Positions 1 to 11,232 of a stretch of 42,447 nucleotides of DNA are shown one piece after another; within the stretch, counting starts at the first letter, position 1; each line of letters opens with the position of its first letter. Position numbers and translations under genes: made by a program. The stretch comes from Pseudolabrys sp. GTDB taxonomy: Bacteria > Pseudomonadota > Alphaproteobacteria > Rhizobiales > Xanthobacteraceae. The notes under the pieces are model-generated. The model did not search any database, had not been told where the DNA came from, and was given only the letters and a program-made list of their open reading frames with translations. The stretch lies in the NCBI GenBank assembly GCA_030651965.1, contig JAUSBQ010000106.1, positions 1 through 42,447 of the forward strand, read 5' to 3'.

Positions 1-1004
<1,004 letters not shown>

Positions 1005-1008
<4 letters not shown>

Positions 1009-1679
1009 GCGGTCACCTTGGCTGCGCCGAGTGAAGCATCCGCCGCGCGCGCGGCACGGATGAAGGCGCGAATTTTGTCGGAATCTTTTTCGCCGGGCGC
1101 GCGCTCGACGCCGGACGACACGTCGACGCCCGGCGCGCCGGTGATGCGGATGGCCTGCGCGACATTGCCGGCATCGAGCCCGCCCGACAGCATATACGGC
1201 ACGCCGGCATCGAGCCCGGCCAGCAGCGTCCAGTCGAAGGTCTTGCCGAGCCCGCCCGGCCGCGTGTCGTCCGGCGACGGCCGCGCATCGAACAGCAGGC
1301 AGTCGGCGACTTTGGCGTATTCGCGCACCGGCGACAGGTCGCCGCGGGTCGCGATCGGCAACGCCTTCATCACCGGCAGACCGAAACGCGAGCGCACCAC
1401 CGCAACCCGCTCCGCAGGTTCGGTGCCATGCAATTGCAGCATGTCCGGCTTCAACGCCGCGACGATGTCGTGCAACGTGTCGTCATCGGCGTTGACGGTC
1501 AGCGCCACCTTGGCCGCCCGCCCCTGCGCGCGCTGCCCTAGGGGGCGCGCCGCCTCCAGGCCGAGGTGGCGGGGGCTTTTGGCGAAGAACACGAAACCGA
1601 CCATGTCGGCACCGGATTCCAGTGCCACATCAAGGGTTTCGAGGGTTCGCAGGCCGCAGATTTTGATCGCGAGAGCCAT
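1005..1679 (-). CDS. trpF: phosphoribosylanthranilate isomerase
   Basis: [38 protein letters not shown]...[10 protein letters not shown]...GVDVSSGVE; start set at MALAIKICG rather than the upstream ORF start. Confidence 0.95.
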
Positions 1680-1722
1680 GATAGGGCGCCTTCTAGCGCC
1701 TAAACCGCGCGGCGGCAAAGAC

Positions 1723-2115
1723 TCACGGCTGGGGCCGCGGCGGGGCGATGGCGGCCGGCGGGGTCGGGTCGAAATAGGTGGTGACCGGCTCGGCCGGCTG
1801 ATGCGCCTCGGCGGCGTACCGGTTCCGCAGCGCGCTGAGTTCCTGCTGCAACTGGCGCACCTCGCCGTCGAGCTTGCGGGCGGTGCGCCGCCAATGCGCC
1901 TGACGCAGCCAGGCCGCCGTGCCGCCGACGATGACGCCGAGGATCGTCAGGACGAAGATCAGGATGAACAGCGGCAATGTCGCCGCATAGGCCGGATCGA
2001 CATTGGTGAACGGGTCGAACGACACCGTCACCAATTGCCGGTTCGCCACCGCAAAGGCGATGATGATGGCCGCGAGCGGCAGGACGATGACGAGGGTGGC
2101 GACTTTGCGGAACAT
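1723..2115 (-). CDS. LapA domain (DUF1049-like) membrane protein
   Basis: MFRKVATLVIVLPLAAIIIAFAVANRQLVTVSFDPF, two TM segments then coiled region; located between ihfB and trpF. Confidence 0.75.
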   Translation of the reverse strand: MFRKVATLVIVLPLAAIIIAFAVANRQLVTVSFDPFTNVDPAYAATLPLFILIFVLTILGVIVGGTAAWLRQAHWRRTARKLDGEVRQLQQELSALRNRYAAEAHQPAEPVTTYFDPTPPAAIAPPRPQP

Positions 2116-2157
2116 TAGTTACCTCGTGTCCCGGAGAAGCGAGCGACTAATCTCCGC

Positions 2158-2184
2158 TCATTCCCGCGAAAGCGGGAATCCAGA
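2158..2184. repeat. REP-type palindrome (ATTCCCGCGAAAGCGGGAATCCAG family)
   Basis: TCATTCCCGCGAAAGCGGGAATCCAG; same core recurs at 35000-35060 and 37749-37777. Confidence 0.8.
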
Positions 2185-2232
2185 CATTCATCACACAACG
2201 CCAGAGTGGCAGAACTGGGTCCGGTGGAGTGG

Positions 2233-2541
2233 TTAGGCCTCAGGCGAGGGCGCCGCGCCGTCGGCCTTATTGAGGCGCTCGCGCATTTCCTTGCCGGTCT
2301 TGAAGAACGGCACCGACTTCTGCTCGACCGAGACATGCGCGCCGGTGCGCGGGTTGCGGCCGGTGCGCGCCGGGCGGTGCTTGACCGAGAAGGCGCCGAA
2401 GCCGCGCAACTCGACGCGGTCGCCCTGCGCCATGGCGCCGGTGATCTCGCCGAGGATGGCGTTGACGATGTTCTCGACGTCGCGCTGATAGAGATGCGGA
2501 TTTTGCGAAGCGATACGCTGCACCAGCTCGGATTTGATCAT
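2233..2541 (-). CDS. ihfB: integration host factor subunit beta
   Basis: [91 protein letters not shown]; start set at MIKSELV. Confidence 0.96.
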   Translation of the reverse strand: MIKSELVQRIASQNPHLYQRDVENIVNAILGEITGAMAQGDRVELRGFGAFSVKHRPARTGRNPRTGAHVSVEQKSVPFFKTGKEMRERLNKADGAAPSPEA

Positions 2542-2566
2542 GGACGCCCCGCTCACGAGAATTCGG

Positions 2567-3541
2567 TCAGTTCGTAGGTGAAGGGTGCCAAAGCGCCAAC
2601 AGACCGTCAAGATTAAGTCTTTCAATAGCTTGCAGGCCGCCCCAGTCCTCGACCCCGCGCGCCAGCGCGGGCAGGCCGACCGCCTGGAAGCCCCAGGCGG
2701 CGACGTGCAGGAAGGAAAGCTCGCTGAAACGCGGCTCTAGCGAGAAATCGCGCACCGGGGTGTTGGCCGGCACCTTTTTCTCCTTCTCGAGCCAGGCGAT
2801 CGCCGTCTTTTCGTTGCCGATGGCGTCGACCAGCCGCAATGGCATGGCCTGCCGGCCGGTGAAGACGCGGCCGTCCGCCACCTTGGTGAGCTGCTCATCG
2901 TCGAGCTTGCGGCGGTCCTTCACCAGCCCTTTGAACCAGCCGTAGGAGTCCAGCACGATCGCCTCGATGGCGGCGCGCGCTTCCGGGCTGGTCGGCTCGA
3001 AGCTGTTCGGCGCGGCCTTCAGCGGCGAGGATTTTACCTCCTCGACCTTGATGCCGATGGTCTTGAGCACTTCGGTGAAATTCGGATACTGGAACAGCAC
3101 GCCGATCGACCCGACCAGCGAAGTGTCGTGGGCGATGATGTGCTCGGACGCCAAAGCGGCGATATAGGCGCCGGAGGCGGCGAGCCCGTCGACCACCACC
3201 ACCATCGGCTTCTTGTCCCCAAGCGCGCGCAGCGCGTCGTAAAGCTGCTCGGAACCGGCGGTGGTGCCGCCCGGACTGTCGAGATGCACGATCACGGCCC
3301 TTGCGTTCGACTTGGCCAGACGCTCCAGCGCGTCGACGCGATTCTGATTGCCGCGGATGATGCCTTGAACCTTGATGCGGGCGATTGCCGAGGCGCCCGG
3401 CTTCAGGCCGCTCGACGGCATCAGCATCAAGCCGGCGACGCCGACGGCGATGACCACGACCAGCGCTGCTGCGACGCGCCAAAAGGTGAGCTTGCGCCGC
3501 ATGCGGCGGCGATCGACGATGGCATCGGCATCGAGCGACAT
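2567..3541 (-). CDS. sppA: signal peptide peptidase SppA (S49 family)
   Basis: N-terminal TM, then [10 protein letters not shown]...[23 protein letters not shown]...[35 protein letters not shown]. Confidence 0.92.
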   Translation of the reverse strand: MSLDADAIVDRRRMRRKLTFWRVAAALVVVIAVGVAGLMLMPSSGLKPGASAIARIKVQGIIRGNQNRVDALERLAKSNARAVIVHLDSPGGTTAGSEQLYDALRALGDKKPMVVVVDGLAASGAYIAALASEHIIAHDTSLVGSIGVLFQYPNFTEVLKTIGIKVEEVKSSPLKAAPNSFEPTSPEARAAIEAIVLDSYGWFKGLVKDRRKLDDEQLTKVADGRVFTGRQAMPLRLVDAIGNEKTAIAWLEKEKKVPANTPVRDFSLEPRFSELSFLHVAAWGFQAVGLPALARGVEDWGGLQAIERLNLDGLLALWHPSPTN

Positions 3542-3675
3542 ATTTTTCTCCTATCGCGAACCGCCGCCCTTCGATGCCCGCGGCCTTCAGCCGCTCGCAC
3601 CTCAGGGTGACGGAGAATCTCAGAATTCGCTTCTACCTTTTATCACCGTCTTTGGCACGAAGATGTCCTAAAGCG

Positions 3676-3711
3676 AAAAACCCCCGAGGCGGGCCCCGGG
3701 GGTTCTTTTTT
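3676..3711 (-). terminator. rho-independent terminator downstream of rpsA (near-symmetrical)
   Basis: CCCCCG-aggcgggccc-CGGGGG stem with T-rich tract on both strands, just 3' of the rpsA stop. Confidence 0.8.
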
Positions 3712-3739
3712 TGTCGTAGCCGGTAAAGGTCCTTAAACC

Positions 3740-5470
3740 TTAGTCGGCCTTTTCCTCGTCGGTGCTCTCGCCGGCGCGCTGTTTCAAGGCAGCGCCCAGG
3801 ATGTCGCCGAGCGAAGCGCCGGAGTCGGCGGAACCATACTGCGCCATGGCTTCCTTCTCTTCGGCAACTTCGAGCGCCTTGATCGAGACGCCGACCTTGT
3901 GGGTCTTGCGGTCGAACTGGGTGACGCGGACGTCAACCTTCTGACCGACGGCGAAGCGTTCTGGACGCTGATCGGCCCGCTCGCGTGCGAGATCGGCCCG
4001 GCGGATGAACGAGGTGAGATCGGTATCGACGATCTTCACTTCGAGGCCGCCTTCGGTGATCGCGGTGACTTCACAGGTGACGACCGAACCCTTCTTGAGT
4101 TCGCCCGCCGCGCCCTGCGTCATCGGATCGCCGTTGAGCTGCTTGACGCCGAGCGAGATGCGCTCCTTCTCGACATCGACGTCGAGAACCTGAGCCTTCA
4201 CCATGTCGCCCTTGTTGTACTCTTCGATCACCTGCTCGCCCGGACGCTTCCAGTCCAGGTCGGAGAGATGGACCATGCCGTCGACATCGCCGTCGAGGCC
4301 GAGGAACAGGCCGAATTCGGTCTTGTTCTTGACTTCGCCTTCGACGGTCGAGCCTGGGGGATGCTTCTCGACGAACAGTTCCCACGGATTGCGCATGGTC
4401 TGCTTGAGGCCGAGCGAAATGCGGCGCTTGACCGGATCGACTTCGAGGATCTGCACTTCGACTTCCTGCGAGGTCGAGACGATCTTGCCGGGGTGGACGT
4501 TCTTCTTCGTCCACGACATTTCGGAAACGTGGATCAGGCCTTCGATGCCCGGCTCCAGTTCCACGAATGCACCGTAGTCGGTGATGTTGGTGACGCGGCC
4601 CTTGAACTTGGTGCCGACCGGATATTTGGCCTCGATGCCCTGCCACGGATCGTCCAGCAACTGCTTCATGCCGAGCGAAATGCGGTGGGTTTCGTGGTTG
4701 ATCTTGATGATCTTGACCTTCACCGACTGGCCGATGTTCAAGACTTCGGTCGGGTGATTGACTCTGCGCCACGCGATGTCAGTGACATGCAGCAGGCCGT
4801 CGATGCCGCCCAGGTCCACGAAGGCACCGTAGTCGGTGATGTTCTTGACCACGCCGTCGATGACCTGGCCTTCTTCGAGGTTCTGCACCAGTTCCTGGCG
4901 CTGCTCGGCGCGCGTCTCTTCGAGAACGGTGCGGCGCGAGACGACGATGTTGCCGCGGCGGCGATCCATCTTGAGGATCTGAAACTGCTGCGGCACGTTC
5001 ATCAGCGGCGTGACGTCGCGGATCGGGCGAATGTCGACCTGCGAGCGCGGCAGGAAGGCGACGGCGCCGTCGAGATCGACGGTGAAGCCACCCTTGACCT
5101 GATTGAAGATAACGCCGGTGACTTTCTCGTTGTTGGTGAAGCCCTTCTCGAGCTTGCCCCAGCTTTCCTCGCGGCGCGCCTTGTCGCGCGACAGCACGGC
5201 CTCGCCGAGCGCGTTCTCGACGCGCTCCAGGTAGACCTCGACTTCGTCGCCGACTTTCAATTCGGTGGTGCGGCCCGGGCCTGCGAATTCACGCACGGCG
5301 ACGCGGCCTTCGGTCTTCAGGCCGACGTCGATGACGGCCATATCTTTTTCGATGCCGACGACGATGCCCTTGATGACCGCGCCTTCTTGCAGGTTGCCGG
5401 TCTGGAACGACTCGTCGAGCATCGCAGCGAAATCTTCACGTGACGGATTTTGAGCGGTGGCAGTAGCCAT
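3740..5470 (-). CDS. rpsA: 30S ribosomal protein S1
   Basis: 576 aa with repeated S1 motifs (ITDYGAFVDLGGIDGLLHVTDIAWRRVNHPTE, ITDYGAFVELEPGIEGLIHVSEMSW). Confidence 0.98.
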   Translation of the reverse strand: MATATAQNPSREDFAAMLDESFQTGNLQEGAVIKGIVVGIEKDMAVIDVGLKTEGRVAVREFAGPGRTTELKVGDEVEVYLERVENALGEAVLSRDKARREESWGKLEKGFTNNEKVTGVIFNQVKGGFTVDLDGAVAFLPRSQVDIRPIRDVTPLMNVPQQFQILKMDRRRGNIVVSRRTVLEETRAEQRQELVQNLEEGQVIDGVVKNITDYGAFVDLGGIDGLLHVTDIAWRRVNHPTEVLNIGQSVKVKIIKINHETHRISLGMKQLLDDPWQGIEAKYPVGTKFKGRVTNITDYGAFVELEPGIEGLIHVSEMSWTKKNVHPGKIVSTSQEVEVQILEVDPVKRRISLGLKQTMRNPWELFVEKHPPGSTVEGEVKNKTEFGLFLGLDGDVDGMVHLSDLDWKRPGEQVIEEYNKGDMVKAQVLDVDVEKERISLGVKQLNGDPMTQGAAGELKKGSVVTCEVTAITEGGLEVKIVDTDLTSFIRRADLARERADQRPERFAVGQKVDVRVTQFDRKTHKVGVSIKALEVAEEKEAMAQYGSADSGASLGDILGAALKQRAGESTDEEKAD

Positions 5471-5819
5471 GGATTCTCCTGTGTGCGCCGGCGGGTTTGA
5501 ATGGCGTTCCGAATGTGCGGGCCGAAGGCCCCACAGACCTTCGACGACCTCCGGATATCCGGAAGGCCGGCGCTAACACCGTACGTTCGGAACGATTGAG
5601 CAGTTTAACGGGCGCCAAACGGCGAAACACGGACGGGGCTTTTGTCCTCCAACATCGGGGGGCGATTGGAACGCACCCCCGGCCCGCCCGGGATGCTTCG
5701 ACGTCATCGAAAGCGGCCCGAATTGCAGCGTCTATAGCGAAAGCCGCCGTAAGCGGCAAGAAGCCATTGCAAGCCGCCAGCCTGCCGGACCGGCCATCGG
5801 CGCTGGCCGATAAAATATT

Positions 5820-6455
5820 CTATGATATCAATGATTTATTGCGCGATTCGACGATCGCGATGGCCGCCGCCACCGCCGCCTCGACATCCAGAGCGGTCGT
5901 GTCGAGCAGATGCGCGTCGTCTGCCTGCTTCAAAGGCGACGCCGAGCGGTTGCTGTCGCGCTCGTCGCGCTTGCGGATATCGGCCAGCACCGTCGCCTCG
6001 TCGCCATCCTTGCCGGCGGCACGATACTCATCGGCGCGCCGCTTTGCCCGCACTTCAGGCGCGGCGGTGACGAAAATCTTCACGTCGGCGTCCGGGCAGA
6101 TCACGGTGCCGATATCGCGGCCGTCGAGCACCGCGCCAGGCGCGGTCGCGGCGAAGCTGCGTTGAAAGCCGACCAACGCCGCGCGCACTTCGGGAACGGC
6201 CGAGACGTAAGACGCCGCCTCGCCGACCGCCGCGCTCTTGAGCGCAGCCTCGTCGAAGCGCGACGGATCGAGCGCCTGCGCGGCCGCGATGGCGGCTTGC
6301 CTGTCGTCAGGAGTTGCGCCGCTATCGAGCACCACTTTGGCGACGGCGCGATACAGCAGCCCGGTATCGAGATGGCGCAGGCGATAATGCGCGGCCAATC
6401 GCTTGCCGATGGTGCCTTTACCCGATGCCGCGGGACCGTCGATGGCGATGATCAT
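5820..6455 (-). CDS. cmk: cytidylate kinase
   Basis: [39 protein letters not shown]; aroA-cmk-rpsA order. Confidence 0.97.
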   Translation of the reverse strand: MIIAIDGPAASGKGTIGKRLAAHYRLRHLDTGLLYRAVAKVVLDSGATPDDRQAAIAAAQALDPSRFDEAALKSAAVGEAASYVSAVPEVRAALVGFQRSFAATAPGAVLDGRDIGTVICPDADVKIFVTAAPEVRAKRRADEYRAAGKDGDEATVLADIRKRDERDSNRSASPLKQADDAHLLDTTALDVEAAVAAAIAIVESRNKSLIS

Positions 6456-6462
6456 TTCTGAT

Positions 6463-6629
6463 CCCTCCCCCGCATAGGCGAGCGAACGCTCGCCGTCCGG
6501 CGAGCTATGGGGAGGGTGGCTTCTCGCGAAGCGAGAAGTCGGGTGGGGGTGAGGTCAGATTGAGAGGTGACCCCACCCCGTCCACCTTCACTTCGTTTCA
6601 GCGGACGACCCTCCCCTTTCAGGGGAGGG
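6463..6629. repeat. composite palindromic repeat element in the aroA-cmk intergenic gap
   Basis: CCCTCCCCCGCATAG..CTATGGGGAGGG, GCGAGCGaaCGCTCGC, CTTCTCGCgaaGCGAGAAG, CCCTCCCCTttcAGGGGAGGG (6609-6629). Confidence 0.75.
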
Positions 6630-6660
6630 ATAAGAAAGAAAAGCGCGGTGCAGTTTCCGC

Positions 6661-7998
6661 TCACGACAAATCCGCGCCCAATCTGCGCATCGTCTCGACG
6701 AAGCCGGGAAAGCTGGTGGCGATAAACGCGCTATCGTCGATGCGCACCGGGCTGATGCTGGCCAGCCCCATCATCAGCGCCGACATGGCGATGCGGTGAT
6801 CCATATGCGTCTTGACCTCGCCGCCGCCGGGCACGCCGGTCGCGCCCATCCCATGCACGATCATGTCGTCGCCGTCGACATCGACCGTGACGCCGTTGAC
6901 GCGCAACATGTCGGCGGTGGCTTCCAGCCGGTCGCTCTCCTTGACGCGCAATTCCTTCAGGCCGTTCATGCGCGTGTCGCCTTCGGCGAAGGCGGCCGCC
7001 ACGGCGAGAATGAGATATTCGTCGATCATCGACGGCGCCCGCGCCGCCGGCACATCGACGCCCTTGAGCGTCGACGTGCGCACGCGCAGGTCCGCCGTCT
7101 CCTCGCCCTCGTCGCGCTTGTCGAGTTCTTCGATGCTCGCGCCCATCTCGCGCAAAGTCGTGAACAGGCCGGTGCGGAGCGGATTGAGCATCACCGATTC
7201 AAGCACGAGATCGGAGCCCGGCACGATCAACGCGGCCACCAGCGGAAACGCAGCGGAAGACGGATCGGCCGGCACCGCCACCGGTGCCGGCGAAAGTTCA
7301 GGCTGGCCTTGCAGCGTGATGCGGCGGCCGTGCTCGCCAAAGGGCTTAGTGACGATTTTGGCGCCAAAATGCTTCAGCAGTTTCTCGGTGTGGTCGCGGG
7401 TCGCCTCGGCCTCGATCACGGTGGTCTCGCCGGGCGCATTAAGGCCCGCCAGCAGCACCGCCGACTTGAGCTGGGCCGACGGCACCGGCGATTCGTAAGT
7501 CAGCGGCAGCGGGTCGCTGGCGCCTTGCAGGGTCAGCGGCAAGCGGCCGCCTTCGGTAGCGGAAATCACCCGCGCGCCCATTTTTTCCAGCGGATCAAGC
7601 ACCCGCCGCATCGGCCGGCTGCGCAAGGACGCGTCGCCATCGAAGGTCGCGGTGATGCCGCAGCCGGCGACCGCGCCGATCACCAGCCGGCAGCCGGTGC
7701 CGGAATTGCCGAAATCGAGCGGCTCGGCCGGCTGGGCGAAGCCGCCGACGCCGACCCCGTGAATGCGCCAGTGGCCATCGCCCAGGCGTTCCACCTTGGC
7801 GCCGAGCGCCTGCATCGCCTTGGCCGTGTTGAGGACGTCCTCGCCCTCCAGCAGGCCGGAAACGGTGGTCTCGCCCACCGTCATGGCGGCGAGGATCAAG
7901 GCGCGGTGGGAGATCGATTTGTCGCCTGGAACCCGGATTCGGCCGGCAATCGGGCCGGAAGCGCGGGCGGTCAGTGGGGTCGGCGCGGAGGTACTCAC
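6661..7998 (-). CDS. aroA: 3-phosphoshikimate 1-carboxyvinyltransferase (EPSP synthase)
   Basis: [18 protein letters not shown]...[19 protein letters not shown]...[15 protein letters not shown]; probable GTG start ([28 protein letters not shown]); ORF track extends to 8049. Confidence 0.95.
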   Translation of the reverse strand: MSTSAPTPLTARASGPIAGRIRVPGDKSISHRALILAAMTVGETTVSGLLEGEDVLNTAKAMQALGAKVERLGDGHWRIHGVGVGGFAQPAEPLDFGNSGTGCRLVIGAVAGCGITATFDGDASLRSRPMRRVLDPLEKMGARVISATEGGRLPLTLQGASDPLPLTYESPVPSAQLKSAVLLAGLNAPGETTVIEAEATRDHTEKLLKHFGAKIVTKPFGEHGRRITLQGQPELSPAPVAVPADPSSAAFPLVAALIVPGSDLVLESVMLNPLRTGLFTTLREMGASIEELDKRDEGEETADLRVRTSTLKGVDVPAARAPSMIDEYLILAVAAAFAEGDTRMNGLKELRVKESDRLEATADMLRVNGVTVDVDGDDMIVHGMGATGVPGGGEVKTHMDHRIAMSALMMGLASISPVRIDDSAFIATSFPGFVETMRRLGADLS

Positions 7999-8221
7999 AG
8001 GCGTTGGTATCCTTGGAGGGGTAACAAGGCGGACGAGTCGTCCTACCACGCACCCCGGCGCCGCGTCATCCGAGCGGATCGCTACATGCTCGGCAGACCT
8101 CGCCCAATTCCCGCCCCGCTTGCGCTATTGACAGCGGCTTCGCAACTAGCCAAGTGAAGCGGCTATATGAAGCCGCATTTCGCGGCGCCATTTCAAACGG
8201 CATTTCCGAGGAAACTCGATC

Positions 8222-8635
8222 GTGGCTACCAAATCTGATCTCGGCACCAAGCGCATCTGCCCGGACACCGGTCGTAAGTTTTACGATATGGGCAAGTCGC
8301 CGGTTATTTCGCCCTACACGGGCAAGGTCGTTCCGATCATCGTGCCGGTCCAGTCGCGCTCGCGGCCGGAAGCCGCCCGCCCCGTCCCGGCCGCCGAGGC
8401 CGAAACACTGGTGCCGGAGACGCAGGACGCTGAATTCGTTTCGCTCGAGGACGCCGAGGCCGAACAGCAGGGCAAGAAAAAGCCCGCCGCAGCCGGCGAC
8501 GTTTCCGAGGACGACGAGATCGAAGGCGACGATGAGAGCCTGGACGATGCCGCCTTCATCGAAGAACAGGAAGACGGCGATCCGGACGTCACCGACATCA
8601 TCGGCGACGGGATCGAGAAGGAAGAAGAGCAGTAA
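8222..8635 (+). CDS. TIGR02300 / FYDLN-acid family protein, acidic C-terminus
   Basis: MATKSDLGTKRICPDTGRKFYDMGKSPVISPYTGKVVPI then E/D-rich tail. Confidence 0.85.
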   Translation: MATKSDLGTKRICPDTGRKFYDMGKSPVISPYTGKVVPIIVPVQSRSRPEAARPVPAAEAETLVPETQDAEFVSLEDAEAEQQGKKKPAAAGDVSEDDEIEGDDESLDDAAFIEEQEDGDPDVTDIIGDGIEKEEEQ

Positions 8636-8695
8636 CCAGACCGGCAATCAGACTCTTTGCTTTTTTGCCGATTACTGATTACTGAGTTGCGTTAT

Positions 8696-8771
8696 GGGGC
8701 CATAGCTCAGCTGGGAGAGCGCCTGCATGGCATGCAGGAGGTCGGCGGTTCGATCCCGCCTGGCTCCACCA
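8696..8771 (+). tRNA. tRNA-Ala(GGC), CCA encoded
   Basis: GGGGCCATAGCTCAGCTGGGAGAGCGCCTGCATGGCATGCAGGAGGTCGGCGGTTCGATCCCGCCTGGCTCCACCA; all four stems pair; loop ATGGCAT gives anticodon GGC. Confidence 0.97.
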
Positions 8772-8834
8772 ACCTTCGCTCGCTTCGCGAGCTACGGTTG
8801 GCAAGCGGAAGAAACCGCAACCGCTATAAAAAAT

Positions 8835-8858
8835 GCCGCCCCATCCGGGCGGCTTTTT
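8835..8858 (+). terminator. rho-independent terminator after tRNA-Ala
   Basis: GCCGCCC-catcc-GGGCGGC-TTTTT. Confidence 0.85.
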
Positions 8859-8953
8859 AATGCCGCGACATTGCCCGCAACCGCGGCGCGCTAAAGACAA
8901 GTGCCGCCCCGTCATTGCATGATGCCGCAAAACAAACGCGGGAGAGAAACGTC

Positions 8954-9928
8954 ATGCAAGGCAAGATCGCGCTCGAGGAGCATTTCGCCATCGAGCCGAC
9001 GCTCGGTGATTCAAAAGTTTTCGGCGCGCATGTCTGGGGCGACCTCGGGCCGCGTCTGATCGACGTCCAGGACACGCGCCTGCGCGAAATGGACAAGCAT
9101 GGCGTCGAGATGATGATCCTGTCGCTGAACGCGCCGGCGGTGCAGGCCATCCACGATGTCAAAACGGCCATCGAAATTGCCCGCCAGGCCAACGACGTGC
9201 TGGCCGATCAGGTCCACAAACGCCCGGCCCGCTTCGCCGCTTTCGCCGCGCTACCGATGCAGGACCCCGATGCCGCGATTGCCGAGCTGACGCGCTGCGT
9301 CAAGGAGCTCGGCTTCGTCGGCGCGCTGGTCAATGGCTTTTCGAATATCGGCTCGCCCGACAACGTCACCTATTACGACCTGCCGCAGTACCGGCCGTTC
9401 TGGCGCGCGGTGGAAAGCCTCGACGTGCCGTTCTATCTGCACCCGCGCAATCCGCAGCCGGGCAACCCGCAATTTCAGGGCCACAACTGGCTGCTCGGGC
9501 CGAATTGGGCATTCTCGGCCGAGACCGCCGTGCATGCTTTGCGCCTGATCGGCTCAGGCCTGTTCGACGAACATCCGAATCTGAAAATGGTGCTCGGCCA
9601 TCTCGGCGAAGGCATTCCGGTGCAGCTCTGGCGCATCGACGGCCGCAACGGCTGGATGAAGGAGCCGCACCGTTATCCGGCCAAGCACGGCGTCGGCCAT
9701 TATTTCCGCAAACATTTCCATCTGACCACGTCGGGCAATTTTCATACGCCGTCGCTGGTCAATGCGATGACCGAGATGGGCGCCGACCGCGTGATGTTCT
9801 CGGTCGACTGGCCGTTCGAGGATGTCGGCGAAGGCTGCGCCTGGTTCGACAAAGCCGCGATCGGCGAAGCCGATCGCGCCAAGGTCGGCCGCGACAATGC
9901 GGTGAAGCTGTTCAAGCTGAAGATTTAA
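8954..9928 (+). CDS. amidohydrolase-family decarboxylase, gamma-resorcylate (2,6-dihydroxybenzoate) decarboxylase-like
   Basis: MQGKIALEEHFAIEPTLGDS...RLIDVQDTRLREMDKHGVEMMILSLNAPAVQAI...VPFYLHPRNPQPGN...VLGHLGEGIPVQLWRIDGRN...DRVMFSVDWPFED; recalled similarity to GRDC proteins. Confidence 0.82.
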   Translation: MQGKIALEEHFAIEPTLGDSKVFGAHVWGDLGPRLIDVQDTRLREMDKHGVEMMILSLNAPAVQAIHDVKTAIEIARQANDVLADQVHKRPARFAAFAALPMQDPDAAIAELTRCVKELGFVGALVNGFSNIGSPDNVTYYDLPQYRPFWRAVESLDVPFYLHPRNPQPGNPQFQGHNWLLGPNWAFSAETAVHALRLIGSGLFDEHPNLKMVLGHLGEGIPVQLWRIDGRNGWMKEPHRYPAKHGVGHYFRKHFHLTTSGNFHTPSLVNAMTEMGADRVMFSVDWPFEDVGEGCAWFDKAAIGEADRAKVGRDNAVKLFKLKI

Positions 9929-9942
9929 AGCGCCCGTTCGCC

Positions 9943-11232
9943 TTACTTCTTCTTCGCGCTCGCCAGCAGCGCAGGGCTGCCCCACACCGGCTCCTCGTCG
10001 CCGTTGCCCCAGGCGTAGGGGCGATAGAAGGTGTGCAGGCCGTAGCGCACCTGCTTCTTCATCTCGCGCACCCAGTTCGGATGCACATAGACCGCGTGGT
10101 AGTGCGTCGACTTGGCGACTTCAGGCACGTAGATCTGGCCCTCGAGCGTCTGCTTGGCGATGCGGTTGGCGCGCGCCCAGTGGCCGCGTTCGGTGATCGC
10201 CTTGCTCTTGCCGTCGCAGGCGAAGGTGAACTGGCACGACAGATGCCGGTGGGCGTTCTGATAGACCACGCCGCAAATGTCGTTCGGATAGAAGCCCGAG
10301 AACGCGCGGTTGACCACCACCTGCGCGACCGCCATCTGGCCACGAACCGGTTCGCTGCGCGCCTCGAAATAGATCGCATTGGCCAGGCAACGCTCGGCCT
10401 TGGCGTATTCCTTACCTTCCAGCTTCAGCCGCTGCGCCGGCGACGGCGGCGGCACGCCCGGCGCGGGCGTCGGCAGCGGTACCATCTTCAGCGGGATCGC
10501 GGCCGACATGGGCAGCGAGGTCGCCGGCACCAGGCTTGAATCGGGCGTATCGAGGGTCAGCGCGTTCGGCGACAGGCTGGCGAGCTGGATCTGCTCGTTG
10601 CGCGGCGCGGCGGCGGCGGCAGCCGGGGTCGGCATCGCCTGCGCCGGAGTCGACATGCCGAACACGGCACGGCTCGGCCGTTCGAAAACGGCGGTCGATA
10701 CCATGGCGAGTTCGACGGCATCGACGTGGCGCGCGGCGGCGAGCTCGGCAACGGGCGAGCTGTCCGACCTCATGACCGCGTTGAACGGCATGGCCGGCGG
10801 CGGCGGCGCCGATGCGATGCGCGCGGCGGGGACCGGCGCCGCGGCGATTTTCGGCGCGGGCGCGGCGGCAGGCTTCGCCACGGGCGCCTCAGGTTTCGTC
10901 GCCTCGGGCTTCGTCACCTCGGGCTTCAGCGCGGCGATCTTCGCCTCCTTGATGGCAGGGTCGCGCGGAATGGCGACGGTGACCGACTGATCCGGCACGA
11001 TCGAAATCTGGCGAATGGCGCCAAGAATGCGGCCAGGCGCTTCGGCGTAATTGAGACGGGTGTCGCGGATGAACGCGGCGCCGGCTTCGACCACGCGGAC
11101 ATTCATCAAATCGAGGGCGCTGATGCCGACGGCGGCGAACGCAAAGACGACGCAGACGCGCTTGCCGTTGCGGAAAATCTTTTCTTCGAACGTCAAGCCG
11201 AACGGGTCGGCATCGATGCTGCGGGTCAACAA
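9943..11232 (-). CDS. cell wall hydrolase (SleB-type hydrolase_2 domain) with Ala/Pro-rich linker
   Basis: N-terminal TM, KPEVTKPEATKPEAPVAKPAAAPAPK linker, C-terminal CLANAIYFEARSEPVRGQMAVAQVVVNRAFSGFYPNDICGVVYQNAHRHLSCQFTFACDG. Confidence 0.88.
   Translation of the reverse strand: MLTRSIDADPFGLTFEEKIFRNGKRVCVVFAFAAVGISALDLMNVRVVEAGAAFIRDTRLNYAEAPGRILGAIRQISIVPDQSVTVAIPRDPAIKEAKIAALKPEVTKPEATKPEAPVAKPAAAPAPKIAAAPVPAARIASAPPPPAMPFNAVMRSDSSPVAELAAARHVDAVELAMVSTAVFERPSRAVFGMSTPAQAMPTPAAAAAAPRNEQIQLASLSPNALTLDTPDSSLVPATSLPMSAAIPLKMVPLPTPAPGVPPPSPAQRLKLEGKEYAKAERCLANAIYFEARSEPVRGQMAVAQVVVNRAFSGFYPNDICGVVYQNAHRHLSCQFTFACDGKSKAITERGHWARANRIAKQTLEGQIYVPEVAKSTHYHAVYVHPNWVREMKKQVRYGLHTFYRPYAWGNGDEEPVWGSPALLASAKKK

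Noticed and set aside
3899-5443. 514-aa plus-strand ORF antisense to rpsA
   Set aside because: Mirror ORF from high-GC codon bias; the minus strand clearly encodes S1 and the antisense translation has no recognisable domain.
5436-5759. 107-aa minus-strand ORF upstream of rpsA
   Set aside because: No start context or domain; overlaps the proposed rpsA leader structure and is better explained as leader.
6796-8157. 453-aa plus-strand ORF antisense to aroA
   Set aside because: H/R/A-rich mirror frame of a confidently identified EPSP synthase.
8066-8647. 193-aa minus-strand ORF opposite the FYDLN-acid protein
   Set aside because: Antisense of an acidic repeat-rich gene gives an artificial V/L/F-rich protein.
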